From: Bradyrhizobium agreste
GTDB lineage: Bacteria > Pseudomonadota > Alphaproteobacteria > Rhizobiales > Xanthobacteraceae
Direction: 5' to 3'
Assembly (NCBI RefSeq): GCF_016031625.1
Contig: NZ_JACCHP010000001.1
Coordinates: 186,001-250,000, forward strand
Length of the DNA stretch: 64,000 bases
The notes under the pieces are model-generated. The model saw only the letters and a list, made by a program, of their open reading frames with translations. It did no database searches and was not told the origin of the DNA. Positions 19,201 to 26,667 of the stretch are shown piece by piece. A program made the translations under genes and the position numbers. Positions within the stretch are counted from its first letter, which is position 1, and each line of letters starts with the position of its first letter.

Positions 19201-20266
19201 GAGGCGCGGGAGCATTGGCCAGGGCCCGGGCCGCAGCCACGGTGGTCGCGACAAGACAGCGGGCGCGGTACGCAGTCGCTAAGTCGGTCGGCAGCTCGCT
19301 GAGGGTTGCGTGGAAGAACGCCACCACCTCTTCGCTTGTGGTCGCCTGGAGGGAGAATACGCACGGTTCACCACGAAGCCAACGCAGCACTTCGGCGGCG
19401 TCCTGGTCTCGATCGCTCAGAACCAGGTCCTCGGTCAGGGGCCATTGGGTCGCGAGCGACCATTCTTCCCAAACCTCCTCGAGCTCTCGTGTCCCAGGCG
19501 GCCGTTTGTCCAGACGGGCCGCAAGCCAGAGTCCGACGGCAGGCGTTTGCTCGATCCAGTGAACTAGGTCATCGGCGTCATAAGCGAGAACCTTCCGCCA
19601 AGGACCTTCATCCTGACGCGCCGTCGCCCACGCGTCCTTTTGCGGCCAGTGGCGCGGTGTGACGAATACATAGGTTGCGTTGGGAGGGTCGAGTGGCTCG
19701 GGGTTGGCCGTTCGCTTTCGGTAATCGTCGCTCGCCTTCTGGGCGATGTTGCTGCGCTGAGCGCCGATCTCCCATCCGGCGTTTCCCACGGGCACATACG
19801 CGCTCCCGACCACAGTCGTTGTACGCCCGTCCCAGCCAGGATGCCGAACGCCCTCATCGGCAGGGAAGCGAAGTTGGGCGGCCGGACCATGGGTGGCTTG
19901 AATCAGGTGTGCTAGAAGCGTCGGCAGGCTGACAGCACCATCCGTACGGTTGGCCCAGTTCGAGAGATCTTCAGCGGTGACCCATCGGATGGGCGCGCCG
20001 GGACGATCGGACTTAGTGATGATTGGCACGGCCGGCCCAATGACGGCGCCAGCGGGCAGGAACCGAATACCAGCCCCTTCGAGGGCGCCACGGATGGCTT
20101 GGGCGTTATTTGCCACCGGCGTCCGCTGGCCGCGTTCGAAGTCGGCGACGGTCGAGGTCGCCACTCCAGCCGCCTTGGCAAGGTCGCGCTGCGACCATGC
20201 GAGTAGGGCACGTGCCGCCCGCACATGCTTTGGTGTGAGATCAGTAGGAATACTAGACGAAGTCAT
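16205..20266 (-). CDS. Giant XRE-HTH and nuclease-like protein, candidate defence factor
   Basis: About 1353 aa (1360 if the ATG at 20287 is used, which lies inside the operator palindrome). The N-terminus is an XRE helix-turn-helix (W-S-Q-R-D-L-A-K-A-A-G-V-A-T-S-T-V). Next comes a restriction-endonuclease-like region with H-P-G-W-D-G, W-E-I-G, S-D-D-Y-R-K-R-T and F-V-T-P-R-H-W, a pattern I associate with large NTPase-like defence proteins. The following region lacks a recognisable Walker A motif. The remaining 900 residues are an alpha-helical repeat-like scaffold, Trp-rich. It is divergent from an abortive-infection toxin pair, supporting a phage-defence role. Function not established. Confidence 0.75.
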   Translation of the reverse strand: MTSSSIPTDLTPKHVRAARALLAWSQRDLAKAAGVATSTVADFERGQRTPVANNAQAIRGALEGAGIRFLPAGAVIGPAVPIITKSDRPGAPIRWVTAEDLSNWANRTDGAVSLPTLLAHLIQATHGPAAQLRFPADEGVRHPGWDGRTTTVVGSAYVPVGNAGWEIGAQRSNIAQKASDDYRKRTANPEPLDPPNATYVFVTPRHWPQKDAWATARQDEGPWRKVLAYDADDLVHWIEQTPAVGLWLAARLDKRPPGTRELEEVWEEWSLATQWPLTEDLVLSDRDQDAAEVLRWLRGEPCVFSLQATTSEEVVAFFHATLSELPTDLATAYRARCLVATTVAAARALANAPAPLILLLTEPEPGLARSLAERGHYVLQAYDERPISRGEVRTLARPSRDGIASALTLAGIAEPRAKALARDSARNLAVLRRLIPGAPGRLPKWAEEPPPRALLAALLAGGWDENAEADRARLSELADQPYDAVIAALAPYVGQFDSPLQKIGSTWRVASPSDAWFLLAHNLTSADIKRFEAAAYAVLGSSDPRFDMDPDERWMAAVRGIHREYSGMLRHGIGQVLIMLALWGDRVRAVPDAAQRADAIVGKLLQNADQRRWWSLSRDFRLLAEASPGAFLSAIEDSLDKNDPPIGALFGHDEGGVFGAEHLSDLMWALEALAWSPDWMPQVTHVLARLDAIDTKPRRYTNGPANSLREIHLLWIPQTYAKLDERLRALDLIRKREPNAAWKLMLGILPRGHDTSTPSPMPRWRDFTVDNPETVNWALIGRGAAAISERLLADVGLSPARWSLLLDRLGDLAPDPAAALEALEATEPRITDKNDRTTFWDKLRRVLHHHRQFPDAEWSLSAAVLDRLEAVYNRFAPTDPLEQAGWLFQQSVQLPKPSKAGWEAEQRDVETARQKAAQAVYAEGGIAAVLSLARLTDTAGYLGKALHESGLSAPELDVLLEAAVRSDHPRERDVAHGLIISIFRDRKKPWAAALISKARAERWGDTALQTILRALPVERWTWDQVSEIGGEIETTYWRLAPVFWISDDGEDVAYAIHKLISVGRARHALPLAERGNKAHLPTNLLVEVLQEAARQPFENDGDSNEATMFQHYVAEILQLLDERNDVDRSALVALEWNYLRVLEHSRRPAKVLLSALSEQPSLFIEMLSVVFKASEESGVVDPEPENAEHARAVATQAYRLLELWNQIPGTRDDGMIDGKALETWIKEARALAKAAGREDVADSRIGNMLSASPIGADGNWPAEPVREVLDLFRSKAMIEGFQIGKGNRRGITTRMPGDGGELERQEAAKYRTWAKAIAYDHPHTAKALDALAERYEWEARRHDEDAERLDWEP

Positions 20267-20287
20267 GTCATAGAATATATATGACAT
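20265..20287. promoter_or_regulatory. Perfect palindromic operator candidate
   Basis: ATGTCATA and TATGACAT are exact inverted copies (8-bp arms) separated by GAATATA. The palindrome covers the 5' end of the HTH-protein gene and lies in the 90-bp divergent interval before abiEi. It is the natural site for autoregulation by the XRE domain, or for the AbiEi antitoxin, which in its family binds its own promoter. Confidence 0.6.
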
Positions 20288-20317
20288 CAGTTCAGAACTC
20301 CAGACTGTTCCTTTTCG

Positions 20318-20345
20318 TTGACAATTAACGATTTTTGCCTACATT
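20318..20345 (+). promoter_or_regulatory. Sigma-70 type promoter for abiEi
   Basis: TTGACA (20318-20323), 16-nt spacer, TACATT (20340-20345). Transcription would begin near 20352, only a few bases before the ATG at 20356, which predicts a leaderless or near-leaderless abiEi mRNA. No ribosome site precedes that ATG, which fits. Confidence 0.6.
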
Positions 20346-20355
20346 AGATAACAAT

Positions 20356-20970
20356 ATGCTCGAACGTCAGCATAATTATCGCGACCGCGCCCTCAGCCTC
20401 ACCCGTGCTCGGGGGATCGCGCGCGCGCGCGATTTCAAGGCTGCCGGCATCCCCCTCGTCTACCTAAAGCGCCTTACCGACGCCGGCGACCTTGTCCGCC
20501 TCGGTCGCGGCCTCTACCAAGATCCCGAGCGCGTCGGCGAAAACGTCGCGCATAATCTGGCCGAGGCGGCGCGTTTGGTCCCAAACGGCGTCATCAGCCT
20601 GATCAGCGCCCTTCGTCACCACGAGCTGACCACCCAGCTGCCACACGCTGTCTGGATGACCATACCTCACAAGTCCCGGACGCCGAATGCGCCGGGACTG
20701 CGGCTGGAAATTGTCCGCGCGACCGGCGATGGTCTAACGGCCGGAGTCGAGCACATCGACGTGGAAGGTGTGCAGGTGCCAATCTACGGCGTGGCGAAAA
20801 CTGTCGCCGATTGCTTTAAGCATCGCCGCCACGTCGGCGAGGACGTGGCGATCGAAGCGCTCCGCGACGCCCTGCAACAGAGGAAGACCACGCCGAGCGA
20901 ACTGATGAAGTTTGCGGCGATCGACCGCGTGGCGAGCCGGCTGGAGCCTATTCTCAAGGCCATGGAATGA
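20356..20970 (+). CDS. abiEi: AbiEi-family antitoxin (type IV toxin-antitoxin)
   Basis: 204 aa from the ATG at 20356; a TTG at 20335 is in frame but falls inside the promoter. The N-terminal winged helix reads A-R-D-F-K-A-A-G-I-P-L-V-Y-L-K-R-L and G-L-Y-Q. The C-terminal AbiEi domain includes S-L-I-S-A-L-R-H-H-E-L-T, W-M-T-I-P and V-A-K-T-V-A-D-C-F-K-H-R, all family hallmarks. AbiEi represses its own promoter and counters AbiEii by an indirect (type IV) mechanism. It overlaps the toxin gene by 4 nt (ATGA), so translation is coupled. Confidence 0.9.
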   Translation: MLERQHNYRDRALSLTRARGIARARDFKAAGIPLVYLKRLTDAGDLVRLGRGLYQDPERVGENVAHNLAEAARLVPNGVISLISALRHHELTTQLPHAVWMTIPHKSRTPNAPGLRLEIVRATGDGLTAGVEHIDVEGVQVPIYGVAKTVADCFKHRRHVGEDVAIEALRDALQQRKTTPSELMKFAAIDRVASRLEPILKAME

Positions 20971-21890
20971 CGGGCAAGATCGTCAAGGATCCAGCTGCCT
21001 CGATCCGGGCCAAGCTGCTCGCACATGCCAAACAGCACCGTGACGATTTCGCACGCGTGCTGACTCGCTACGCTATCGAACGCCTGCTATTCCGTCTCAG
21101 CCAGACAGACGCCGCCGAGCGCTACGTGCTGAAAGGCGCGATGCTGTTCGTCACTTGGCCCCAGCATGTCTTTCGTCCCACTGGAGATCTCGACCTGCTC
21201 GGCCAAGGCGATCCCGATCCTGCGGCGATTACTGAACTCTTCACGCGCATTTGCCAAGTGGAGGTCCCCGACGATGGCATCGTTTTCGACCCAAGCACGC
21301 TGAAAGCCGAGCCACTCCGCGAAGCCGACAAGTATCAGGGCGCTCGGTTGAGTTTGAAAGGGCGCCTCGCCGGAGCTGTTATCCGTCTGATCGTTGACAT
21401 CGGCTTCGGAGACCACGTCTATCCGCCGCCGAAACGCGAGAAGTTCCCCAGCCTACTGCCCGGCCTGCCGCAGGCGAATATCCTGATGTACCCACCCGAA
21501 ACCGTCGTCGCCGAGAAGTTCGAAGCGATGGTCCGCTTCGGCGAGATCAACAGCCGGATCAAGGATTTCCACGACATCTGGATCACGACGCGCACATTCC
21601 CCTTCGACCTGGCCAGCTTGGTCGAGGCCGTCGGCGGGACACTTCGACGCCGAGAGACGGCGTTCCCGACCGAGATGCCTGTGGGCCTCACCGAGGCATT
21701 TGCCGCCATCGCCGAAGAGCGCGGGCTCTGGACGGGCTTTCTCCGCCGGACTCCGCCGAGCCTCGAGCCTCCGCCATTTCCACAACTACAGAAGGATCTG
21801 CGGCGGTTCTTCGGCCCTGTTATCGACGGCCTCCGCGTCCCGGAGAGTGTGAAGGGCCGATGGGACAGGGACGCCGGTGCTTGGCGCTAG
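20967..21890 (+). CDS. abiEii: AbiEii/AbiGii nucleotidyltransferase toxin
   Basis: 307 aa. The DNA polymerase-beta-like nucleotidyltransferase core has L-K-G-A-M-L-F, R-P-T-G-D-L-D-L-L-G (metal Asp pair) and the later signature P-E-T-V-V-A-E-K-F-E-A-M-V with R-I-K-D-F-H-D-I-W. Family members modify tRNA or other targets with nucleotides to stop growth during phage infection. Full length with no frameshift; a second, degenerate copy lies at 62200-62717. Translation is coupled to AbiEi by the ATGA overlap. Confidence 0.92.
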   Translation: MTGKIVKDPAASIRAKLLAHAKQHRDDFARVLTRYAIERLLFRLSQTDAAERYVLKGAMLFVTWPQHVFRPTGDLDLLGQGDPDPAAITELFTRICQVEVPDDGIVFDPSTLKAEPLREADKYQGARLSLKGRLAGAVIRLIVDIGFGDHVYPPPKREKFPSLLPGLPQANILMYPPETVVAEKFEAMVRFGEINSRIKDFHDIWITTRTFPFDLASLVEAVGGTLRRRETAFPTEMPVGLTEAFAAIAEERGLWTGFLRRTPPSLEPPPFPQLQKDLRRFFGPVIDGLRVPESVKGRWDRDAGAWR

Positions 21891-22265
21891 GATTAAGCCC
21901 CAAACAGGCTGTTTCCATCCAATCGTTTTCACTGCATCCCGTGCCCTACACCGATATTTGTGAGGCTGTGGCGGTCGTGGCGCCGCTTACAATCCGGAAT
22001 ACCGCACCGCCTCGATCATTTTAACGCGCTGCTTCAACGTGCCCGGCTGAATAATTCCGTAGATAAACGCTGCGCATCGCATAAGACAATCAGCAGATCA
22101 TGGCTCTATCGTTTCGCATGAAAAGTATGCCCCGAACTTTCAGGATGTTCTGCTGCACTGCTCTTAAGAGCATAGTGGCGTTACTTCAGAAGATGGCACT
22201 TATGCTGATCCCATTCTAGTAGACGGGGCCACCCCCATGTGTCGATCTCAAACAATATAAGGTCG
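21891..22265. other. Intergenic, no gene seen
   Basis: 375 bases after the toxin gene. AT content rises toward 22100-22260. No open frame with a ribosome site, no RNA gene and no clear terminator hairpin were recognised. Confidence 0.4.
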
Positions 22266-22577
22266 TTATCGGCGCCTAATTACATAGGTCGGCGCTACAT
22301 ACCTCGCCGGAGGAGCTACAATCCGAGGCTGGACGTAAGTCCGAGTCCGCACAGGAGGAGCGATATATCGTTCGTTCGAAAGAGTGCGGATTCTGGATCC
22401 GACATACATCGGAATCGCCCTTGGTGCTATGAAGCGCGCAGCTGGCACCCCGTATCGGACAACTGCCCTTCCCGCCGCAGGTACTTCGGCCATCGCGATT
22501 GCATCCGTTGCCCACCCGCCAAGTATCAAAGCACACAAAGCCGAAGCCAGACTACAAATCCTGTTATGTACGGACAC
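22266..22577 (-). CDS. Small exported Tyr/Pro/Arg-rich protein
   Basis: 103 aa starting at GTG 22577, which has AGGGGG about 5 nt upstream. It has a signal peptide (I-C-S-L-A-S-A-L-C-A-L-I-L-G-G-W, cleavage near D-A-I-A). The mature part is basic and low in complexity, with repeated R-Y-x-A-P / P-x-R-x-V-A-P elements (R-Y-I-A-P-P, R-I-V-A-P-P, R-Y-V-A-P). Perhaps a surface or periplasmic protein; no family recognised. Confidence 0.5.
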   Translation of the reverse strand: MSVHNRICSLASALCALILGGWATDAIAMAEVPAAGRAVVRYGVPAARFIAPRAIPMYVGSRIRTLSNERYIAPPVRTRTYVQPRIVAPPARYVAPTYVIRRR

Positions 22578-22726
22578 GAATCCCCCTGTCAGCGAACAAT
22601 AGAAACTAGGAAATGGTCGAAGTCGTTGAGAACGGATGGCCCGCAAGGTGCAGCGCTAGCTGCCCCGCGTCAGAAATGATGCGCCGCAGTTCTTATTCCT
22701 GAACCGGTGATTCCGAATGCCGTGCC

Positions 22727-23284
22727 TCAGATCCATTCTGCTTGCTCGATAACGTCCTCGGACCGGACGCAAATCGCAACATGCGAACGGTCGAATAACC
22801 ATGAGCGGGTATGGATAGGGCTTCCTTCAATGAAGGCTGCACGTATAGAACGCACCGGGTGGCCTTCCTTCTTCAACAGCGCTACAAACGCAGTGATGTA
22901 ATGATCATCCTCGTAATTAGCATAAAGCTCCTTCCTCTCATCTTCGCTTAGATTTCGAAACAGAGCTTCCGGGCCAAGTTGATTTCGATCCGGCATACCT
23001 AAGTTGTGTTGATTGTCCTTGAGGAGCTTCCAGTAGCCGATATCAGTCAGGTCAACACAGTCTCTCAAGTTGATTGTCGCTTTGAGTACCGCTGGCTTTT
23101 GGCCGCGACGCCGAGCTACTTCGGTTGCCCATAACTTGGCTGCCTCAGGCGCATCCTGAAATAGATAGAAGCCCATCCCCAGCCATTTCGGCCGGCGATT
23201 GAGTCGACTTGTGGTGCGGATCCCATCTCTTTCGATGTCGAGACGTCCTTGTTCGGTCGTCCCGTGAAAACCAACAACTTTCAT
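22727..23284 (-). CDS. ADP-ribosyltransferase-fold (DUF3990-like) protein
   Basis: 185 aa. The N-terminal M-K-V-V-G-F-H-G-T-T, then a helix ending D-G-I-R-T-T-S, W-L-G-M-G-F-Y-L-F-Q-D and a helix A-A-K-L-W-A-T-E-V-A-R match the pattern of small ADP-ribosyltransferase-like toxins (His in HGT, Tyr/aromatic G-x-Y-x-F). A canonical catalytic Glu cannot be fixed by eye; D-D-H-Y and the C-terminal E-D-V are candidates. It follows a membrane-protein gene by 50 bp on the same strand, suggesting a two-gene toxin/partner unit. AT-richer than flanks, consistent with transfer. An RES- or PARP-like role is also possible. Confidence 0.55.
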   Translation of the reverse strand: MKVVGFHGTTEQGRLDIERDGIRTTSRLNRRPKWLGMGFYLFQDAPEAAKLWATEVARRRGQKPAVLKATINLRDCVDLTDIGYWKLLKDNQHNLGMPDRNQLGPEALFRNLSEDERKELYANYEDDHYITAFVALLKKEGHPVRSIRAAFIEGSPIHTRSWLFDRSHVAICVRSEDVIEQAEWI

Positions 23285-23334
23285 GACACAAAAATTGACG
23301 GCGCTTGCGCGCCGTCGCCTCCCCCAAACGATTT

Positions 23335-24165
23335 CTATTTCTTGTCTTTTGCAGGTGCTCCTGAGAGCTCAAACATACTCGACCACTTCGATTTGGTAAG
23401 CGCTTCTTCAGTCTCGCGCTTATCCGCCTCAATAAGTTCGTCGATGTTCTTGCTGGCTTCGCTAGCTGTCCTTGCAAAAGACTTAGGGTCGATACGTTGA
23501 TAGATAGGTTTTGAGCTCATCGCAGACTCCTGCTGGAGCCCAGAGCCAAGATCATCAGCTCCACTACGCGGAGGCACTGAGACCTCCTCTGGAGCGTGGG
23601 AAAACGGTGGATTGATTACCTTCCCATTGTATATCCGTCGCTCGCTGTCGTAAATCCGAAGTTGCACAATAGTTGTAACCATCGAAATGAATAGAAGAAT
23701 GTAGTCAGTACCCGTTATCCCCGGATCACTTGCAAAAGACGCTGCTGCTGACGCGATCACCACAAGTGAGAGTGGGAAGAAAAGGAAGCTGAAGAAGACG
23801 TTCTTCGCAACCTCGCGCGCACGATCGTAGCGCTTAAACTCTGCCTGCGTCAGTGGCTGCCTCAGCACCACTCCCAGAATATGTTTCTTGAGAAGGAGAT
23901 AGAGTAAATTCAACTCGTAGCCTACGCCACGATACTGTTGCTTGACCGGATAACGGGCAAGCAGGAGAGTCTTTGTCGAGAGTATTATTTGGACACTGGA
24001 AAATAGCAGGATCGTCGCGAATGCTAGCTGCGCACCTCGCGTTGTATGACCCGCAGTGAAGAGCGAGCTAAATATGGTCGTGAAGCTGTCGAAGACGGCA
24101 TCCTCCGCAAAACGCAGTACACGCTAAGGTAAATGAAAATGACCCATCACACGAATAAGTTCCAT
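23335..24165 (-). pseudogene. Multi-pass membrane protein gene with in-frame amber codon
   Basis: The frame from ATG 24165 reads M-E-L-I-R-V-M-G-H-F-H-L-P, then TAG at 24126-24124, then continues without interruption for 262 codons: F-T-T-I-F-S-S-L-F-T-A-G-H, hydrophobic helices at A-F-A-T-I-L-L-F-S-S-V and F-F-S-F-L-F-F-P-L-S-L-V-V-I, and I-L-L-F-I-S-M-V-T-T-I-V, ending in a charged cytoplasmic tail. No ATG/GTG/TTG follows the TAG until TTG at 23913, which would drop one helix. Either a nonsense mutation, or the 5' part is not genic and translation starts at 23913 (192 aa). Probable partner of the downstream ART-like gene. Confidence 0.5.
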
Positions 24166-24277
24166 TTTTAAGCTTAAAACTTGATGATTCCAAGAGAAAA
24201 TCTGCCCTACCAGCAGCCCCGGGACGTTCTTCCTACCCGCTTGGTGCCTCAACAACTCCGACAATACCAGGGCGCGC

Positions 24278-24360
24278 CGGTAGCCGACCGGGCTCTACGC
24301 GCAAGCGCGCCGGGCCAAGTGTCCCGGCCTTCGGTCACGATCCCTCGCGCGAAGGGCTAA
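24278..24360 (+). repeat. ParB-leader repeat, copy 1
   Basis: The stretch containing GACCGGGCTCTACGCGCA and GATCCCTCGCGCG is repeated with a handful of differences at 57653-57728. Here it forms the start of the roughly 290-bp leader before the ParB-family gene. The whole leader (24278-24568) is GC-rich with several short inverted repeats and contains no other gene that I can support. Confidence 0.7.
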
Positions 24361-24568
24361 GGGGCGCCACCCCTGGCGCCTGCAAGGGATCGCGTGAAGT
24401 CACGCTCGGCCGCAGCCGTGTCCCCAGTCTTCCGCGCTTACGCTTGTGCAGACCGGGAGATATCCCACGGTGCGTCCGCCCTTGCACTTGCCTCCCCGGT
24501 CTCGCCGACGGGCAGGGCTTCAGCGCGGCTTTTGCGCTGAAACCTGTAAACCAAAGGAAGAGACCAAG

Positions 24569-26464
24569 ATGACCAAGAAAACCCAACCGAAGAGCGGCAG
24601 CGAGATTTTCGTGCCGCTGAACATGCTCAAGAAGTCCCCCCACAACGTCCGCAAGACCGGGCATACAGCGGCGGAGATTGAAGGCTTGGCGGCGAGCATC
24701 GCGGCCAACGGCATGCTGCAGAACCTTGTGGTGGAGCCGGAGCGTGACGGCGAAGGCCGCGAGACCGGCCATTACTTCGTCACCATCGGCGAAGGCCGCA
24801 GGCTGGCGCAGCTGCTTCGCGTCAAGCGCAGGCAAATCAAGAAGACCGACCTCATCCGCTGCGTGCTCGACACCGAGCATGACGCCCACGAAATCAGCCT
24901 CGCCGAGAACGTCATCCGTTTGTCGATGCATCCCGCCGACGAGTTCGATGCCTTCGCGTTGCTGCATAACGAGAAGGGGATGGCAGCGGACGACATCGCG
25001 GCGCGGTTCGGGGTCACCCCGGCGGTGGTGAAGCAGAGGTTGAAGCTCGCTGCCGTGAGCCCGGCGCTGATGGCGCTCTACCGCGAGGGCGGCATGAGCC
25101 TTGAGCAGGTGATGGCCTTCACCCTCACCAACGACCATGCGCGGCAGCAGGAGGTCTGGCAGGGCCTCGGCTGGGACAAGGGGGCCGATGCCATCCGCCG
25201 GGCGCTGACCGAGGGCCAGGTGGACGCGGACGACCGGCGTGCGCGGTTCGTCGGCCCCGATGCGTATTTGGCGGCGGGTGGGGTCATCACCCGCGACCTG
25301 TTCGACGACGAGAACGGCGGTTACTTCGCCGACCCTGGGCTGCTCGACCGGCTGGTGCTGTCCAGGCTGGAGCAGGAGGCGCAGGCGGTGCGGGCGGAAG
25401 GCTGGGCGTGGGTGATGGTCACGCCCGAGTTCGACTTCCGCGCCACCAGCGCCATGCGGCGGGTCTATCCGTCGGAGCCGGAGCTTTCGGCGAAGGCCCA
25501 ACGCCGGATGGAGAAGCAGGAGGCGGAGTACCGCGAACTGGAGACCGTCGCCGACAACGAGCCGATGACCGAGGCCATGAAGGCGCGCGTCGACCGGCTC
25601 GAGGCGGAGATGGAGGCCCTGAGGGGCCAGCCGGTCTACGGCCCGGCCGACATCGCGGCGGGCGGCGCGTTCGTCTCGCTCGGCTATGACGGCGGCGTGC
25701 GGGTGGAGCGCGGGTTCATCCGCAAGGAGGATGAGGCCCCGGCTGCGCAGCGACGCGAGCGCGAGCCGGAGCCTTCGGAAGGACGTGAGGGCTCGGCTGC
25801 CCTACCCGAGCGGCTGGTGGCGCAACTCACCGCGCAGCGGACGGCGGCATTGCGGGAAGCGGTGGCGTCGCGTCCCGACATTGCGTTCATCGCCGTGGTG
25901 CATGCGTTCGTCGCGTCCACGTTCTACTTTGGCAACCGGGTGTCGTGCCTCGACGTGACCGTGCGTACGGTTTACCTGTCGGGGCATGCGGCGGGCATCG
26001 ATGAAAGCCCGCAGGGCCGCGCGTGCAGCGACCGGCAGGCGGAGCTTGCCAAGCTGTTGCCTGCCGAGGTGGAGGACCTGTGGGACGCCTTGCTGGGGTT
26101 CACGCAGGAGCAGCTGATGCGGTTGTTGGCGCATTGTGCGGCTCTTACGTTCGATGCAGTGGTCCGGCCGGGCTCAACCTCATCTCCCCCATTGAAACAC
26201 GCCGAGGCGCTGTCCCAGGCAGTCTCGCTGGACATGGCGGCTCACTGGCAGCCCACCGCCGCCAACCACCTTGGGCGGGTGACCAAGGCGGCGATCGTCG
26301 AGGCGGTGCGTGAAGGGGTGTCGGAGGAAGCCGCCGCGCAGCTTGCGGACTTGAAGAAGCCCGCGATGGCTGAGGCGGCCGAGCGACTGTTGGCCGACAA
26401 GGGCTGGCTGCCGCAGGTGCTGCGGCTGACGCAAAAGGCTTCGGCGCGAATGCTGGCCGCTTAA
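24569..26464 (+). CDS. ParB/RepB/Spo0J-family partition-like protein
   Basis: 631 aa from the ATG at 24569 (ribosome site GGAAGAGA). The N-terminal ParB nuclease-like/CTPase domain has V-P-L-N-M-L, S-P-H-N-V-R, G-L-A-A-S-I-A-A-N-G-M-L-Q-N-L-V-V and the box E-N-V-I-R. A helix-turn-helix follows: A-A-R-F-G-V-T-P-A-V-V-K-Q-R-L-K-L. The long C-terminal region is charged and coiled, typical of plasmid/ICE ParB-like proteins of rhizobia. No parA or rep gene is nearby, so it is more likely an element-borne regulator than a working partition system. Fragments of its leader and 3' end recur at 57.7 kb and 30.0 kb. Confidence 0.88.
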   Translation: MTKKTQPKSGSEIFVPLNMLKKSPHNVRKTGHTAAEIEGLAASIAANGMLQNLVVEPERDGEGRETGHYFVTIGEGRRLAQLLRVKRRQIKKTDLIRCVLDTEHDAHEISLAENVIRLSMHPADEFDAFALLHNEKGMAADDIAARFGVTPAVVKQRLKLAAVSPALMALYREGGMSLEQVMAFTLTNDHARQQEVWQGLGWDKGADAIRRALTEGQVDADDRRARFVGPDAYLAAGGVITRDLFDDENGGYFADPGLLDRLVLSRLEQEAQAVRAEGWAWVMVTPEFDFRATSAMRRVYPSEPELSAKAQRRMEKQEAEYRELETVADNEPMTEAMKARVDRLEAEMEALRGQPVYGPADIAAGGAFVSLGYDGGVRVERGFIRKEDEAPAAQRREREPEPSEGREGSAALPERLVAQLTAQRTAALREAVASRPDIAFIAVVHAFVASTFYFGNRVSCLDVTVRTVYLSGHAAGIDESPQGRACSDRQAELAKLLPAEVEDLWDALLGFTQEQLMRLLAHCAALTFDAVVRPGSTSSPPLKHAEALSQAVSLDMAAHWQPTAANHLGRVTKAAIVEAVREGVSEEAAAQLADLKKPAMAEAAERLLADKGWLPQVLRLTQKASARMLAA

Positions 26465-26482
26465 GCCATCCATCAACACGCT

Positions 26483-26506
26483 GCCGGGCCGCTCGCGTGG
26501 CCCGGC
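26483..26506 (+). terminator. Hairpin after the ParB-family gene
   Basis: GCCGGGCC pairs with GGCCCGGC around an 8-nt loop, 19 bp after the stop codon; a second GC hairpin (CCGCGCGC/GGCGCGCGG) follows at about 26526-26543 after an A-run. No U tract on the plus strand, so termination is likely but not certain. Confidence 0.5.
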
Positions 26507-26667
26507 TTGCCGCCTCAAAAAATTTCCGCGCGCTTTCGGCGCGCGGCATAGGCCGATGACCTCCATCAGGCATCAACTACGTTGTTCTTAAGTCCTTGGG
26601 CCGCTCATGCTCGCAGCGGGACCATCGCGTCTGTTCCTCATCTCGTTCGCTCTCGTGGACGCCAGCT

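Noticed and set aside
24335..25501. 388-aa minus-strand reading frame over the ParB gene
   Set aside because: Shadow of the ParB-family gene; composition is Arg/Leu/Gln-rich with no domain.
24569..26464. Complete plasmid partition or replication system
   Set aside because: No ParA, RepC or iteron origin is visible near the ParB-family gene, so no replication origin is claimed.
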